Assembly: GCA_900759105.1 (NCBI GenBank)
Contig: CAAETY010000152.1
Coordinates: 1-5,470, forward strand
Reading direction: 5' to 3'
DNA length: 5,470 nt
Origin: Peptococcaceae bacterium
GTDB taxonomy: Bacteria; Bacillota; Peptococcia; Peptococcales; Peptococcaceae
The notes beneath the pieces were generated by a model. It saw only the letters and a list, made by a program, of their open reading frames with translations. It was not told the origin of the DNA and made no database searches. The position numbers were made by a program, and so were the translations under genes. Shown piece by piece: positions 4,824 through 5,470 of this stretch. Numbering within the stretch: position 1 is the first letter of the stretch; the number at the start of each line of letters is the position of its first letter.

Positions 4824-4834
4824 GGCCTAATCTC

Positions 4835-4863
4835 AGTATAACATATAGCAAAGGCTTTATCAA
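4835..4863 (-). promoter_or_regulatory. Antitoxin RNA promoter
   Basis: Read leftward, TTGATA (4863-4858), a 17-base spacer and TATACT (4840-4835) form a stronger promoter than the toxin's. That is expected if the antisense RNA must be made in excess. It starts 14 bases after the rep stop codon. Confidence 0.85.
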
Positions 4864-4876
4864 GTATACTCTTTTT

Positions 4877-5470
4877 TTATCGAGATATACTTTGCGCGTC
4901 CTTTTCGATAATTTTTTTGAGATACGCAAAGCGGTGTTTAATATTTTTCTTTGTAGCGTAAGCGCACATGGATGCGTACTTTTGATGCAAATATGCTTCA
5001 CGCGAAAAGTCAATACCGTATTCACTGGCTGGCAACATATTATCGGGTAATGTTCGAATAATAGCAAGTAGTACGTCGATTTCTTCTGCTGAAAATTCAG
5101 GTTCGTCGCTGCCGGCAGGGCAGCAGGCCGCACGATAAAAATCACTTTGCATAGTCGCATCATCAAAAAAATCTGGTGCGTCTGGAAGATCGGCAAGTGA
5201 GGGCGTGAGGGGTTCAAGATCGAAATGAATTGCGACAACTGAGCGACCGCGCTTAATCGGTGTATATGTAAAACGACATTCTGTTTTTTCTAATAGTTCT
5301 TCACGCGCGCGTTTTAACACCTGCTTATTAAATTCTTTGTATGCAGAATATGTTTTGATGGTATCACAGCGTAAAATTTTTTTTAGTTCGGCAAGTGTTA
5401 TATCCCAAGACAAACCTCGAGAGCGGTTGCTCTCGAGGTAGATAAACATAATGTATGAATATCTGCTCGA
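4877..5470 (-). CDS. rep: Rep_3-family replication initiator, C-terminal part
   Basis: This is the remainder of the initiator that starts at 578. Positions 5376-5470 duplicate 1-95, so unique new coding sequence begins at 5375. Residues about 169-246 form the second winged helix, including the signature SWDITLAELKKIL stretch (182-194), a basic recognition-helix region around residues 205-220, and a CRFTYTPIKRGRSVVAIHFDL-type strand pair (226-246). After a proline/aspartate-rich linker (249-265), residues about 286-355 make an additional helical C-terminal region, seen in some Firmicute relatives. The TAA stop is at 4879-4877. The antitoxin promoter begins only 14 bases beyond it, so there is no room for a separate rep terminator; rep transcripts probably end at the shared terminator (4750-4789) or the next hairpin. 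An internal ATG at 5449 could start a shorter product, but that would lack the first winged helix. Confidence 0.93.
   Translation of the reverse strand, partial: SSRYSYIMFIYLESNRSRGLSWDITLAELKKILRCDTIKTYSAYKEFNKQVLKRAREELLEKTECRFTYTPIKRGRSVVAIHFDLEPLTPSLADLPDAPDFFDDATMQSDFYRAACCPAGSDEPEFSAEEIDVLLAIIRTLPDNMLPASEYGIDFSREAYLHQKYASMCAYATKKNIKHRFAYLKKIIEKDAQSISR
5376..5470. repeat. Terminal overlap, right copy (circular closure)
   Basis: Exact second copy of the first 95 bases of the window. True unique plasmid sequence ends at 5375. Confidence 0.95.

Larger units (their letters stand above)
4746..4828 (-). ncRNA. Antisense antitoxin RNA of the type I module
   Basis: This RNA of about 83 bases is predicted to start near A4828 and end in the shared terminator. 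Its 5' part, AAATGACAACAGT then CTCACT, is complementary to the toxin start region; a perfect 18-bp palindrome (4812-4795) would form a hairpin next. The 3' end is the reverse complement of the toxin mRNA's terminator stem. It thus contacts the toxin mRNA at two places, the repeat and the terminator, as RNA II does with RNA I in the pAD1 par locus. The ends are estimated from promoter and terminator positions, not observed. Confidence 0.78.

Noticed and set aside
4621..5238. 205-codon open frame on the minus strand
   Set aside because: It lies in a second frame of rep and runs through the toxin-antitoxin terminator and promoters. It has no ribosome site or domain, whereas rep in the other frame has clear family sequence.

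Overview
The window is one complete small circular plasmid of 5375 bp, written with a 95-base overlap: positions 1-95 recur exactly at 5376-5470. Joining the ends restores one uninterrupted replication gene that the linear cut splits. The gene families (a Rep_3 initiator with iterons, a MobV relaxase, a short TraG/VirD4-type coupling protein, an Fst-like peptide toxin), the strong AGGAGG-type ribosome sites and the mid-range GC content suggest a gut Firmicute, probably of class Clostridia (Ruminococcaceae/Oscillospiraceae-like). That host is an inference from style, not from a search.

Layout. (1) rep lies on the minus strand, from 578 through the junction to 4877. Its promoter is at 605-634. 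Behind that is an origin block: five 22-bp iterons (661-770), a perfect 26-bp palindrome (779-804), three 12-bp repeats (813-848) and a large hairpin (861-900). (2) Positions 931-1334 hold no convincing gene but are rich in short inverted repeats; they end in a perfect 21+3+21 palindrome (1335-1379) and the terminator of the transfer operon (1380-1413). (3) The minus-strand transfer operon is a 226-aa MobV relaxase (3510-2830) overlapping a 463-aa coupling-protein ATPase (2839-1448) by 10 bases. A recognisable MobV-type oriT lies just upstream (3534-3577). (4) A stack of hairpins (3611-3710) separates oriT from a 229-aa protein of unknown function (4420-3731), which may start with a ribbon-helix-helix domain. 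Its promoter is packed with operator-like repeats. (5) Between that promoter and the end of rep sits a compact type I toxin-antitoxin cassette (about 4531-4863). It consists of a 28-aa membrane peptide with a GTG start and a convergent antisense RNA, which share a bidirectional terminator and a direct repeat covering the toxin start codon. This is the architecture of the par/fst addiction module.

How it fits together. Rep acting on the iterons maintains the plasmid. The toxin-antitoxin RNAs would kill or stall plasmid-free cells. The relaxase nicks oriT, and the plasmid's own coupling protein would hand the relaxosome to a type IV secretion channel supplied by another element, since no channel gene is present. 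Nearly the whole plasmid is transcribed leftward; the toxin is the only supported rightward gene. The most notable points are a self-encoded coupling protein paired with a relaxase cut down to its catalytic domain, and the complete fst-style RNA addiction module whose toxin is too short for ordinary gene calling.
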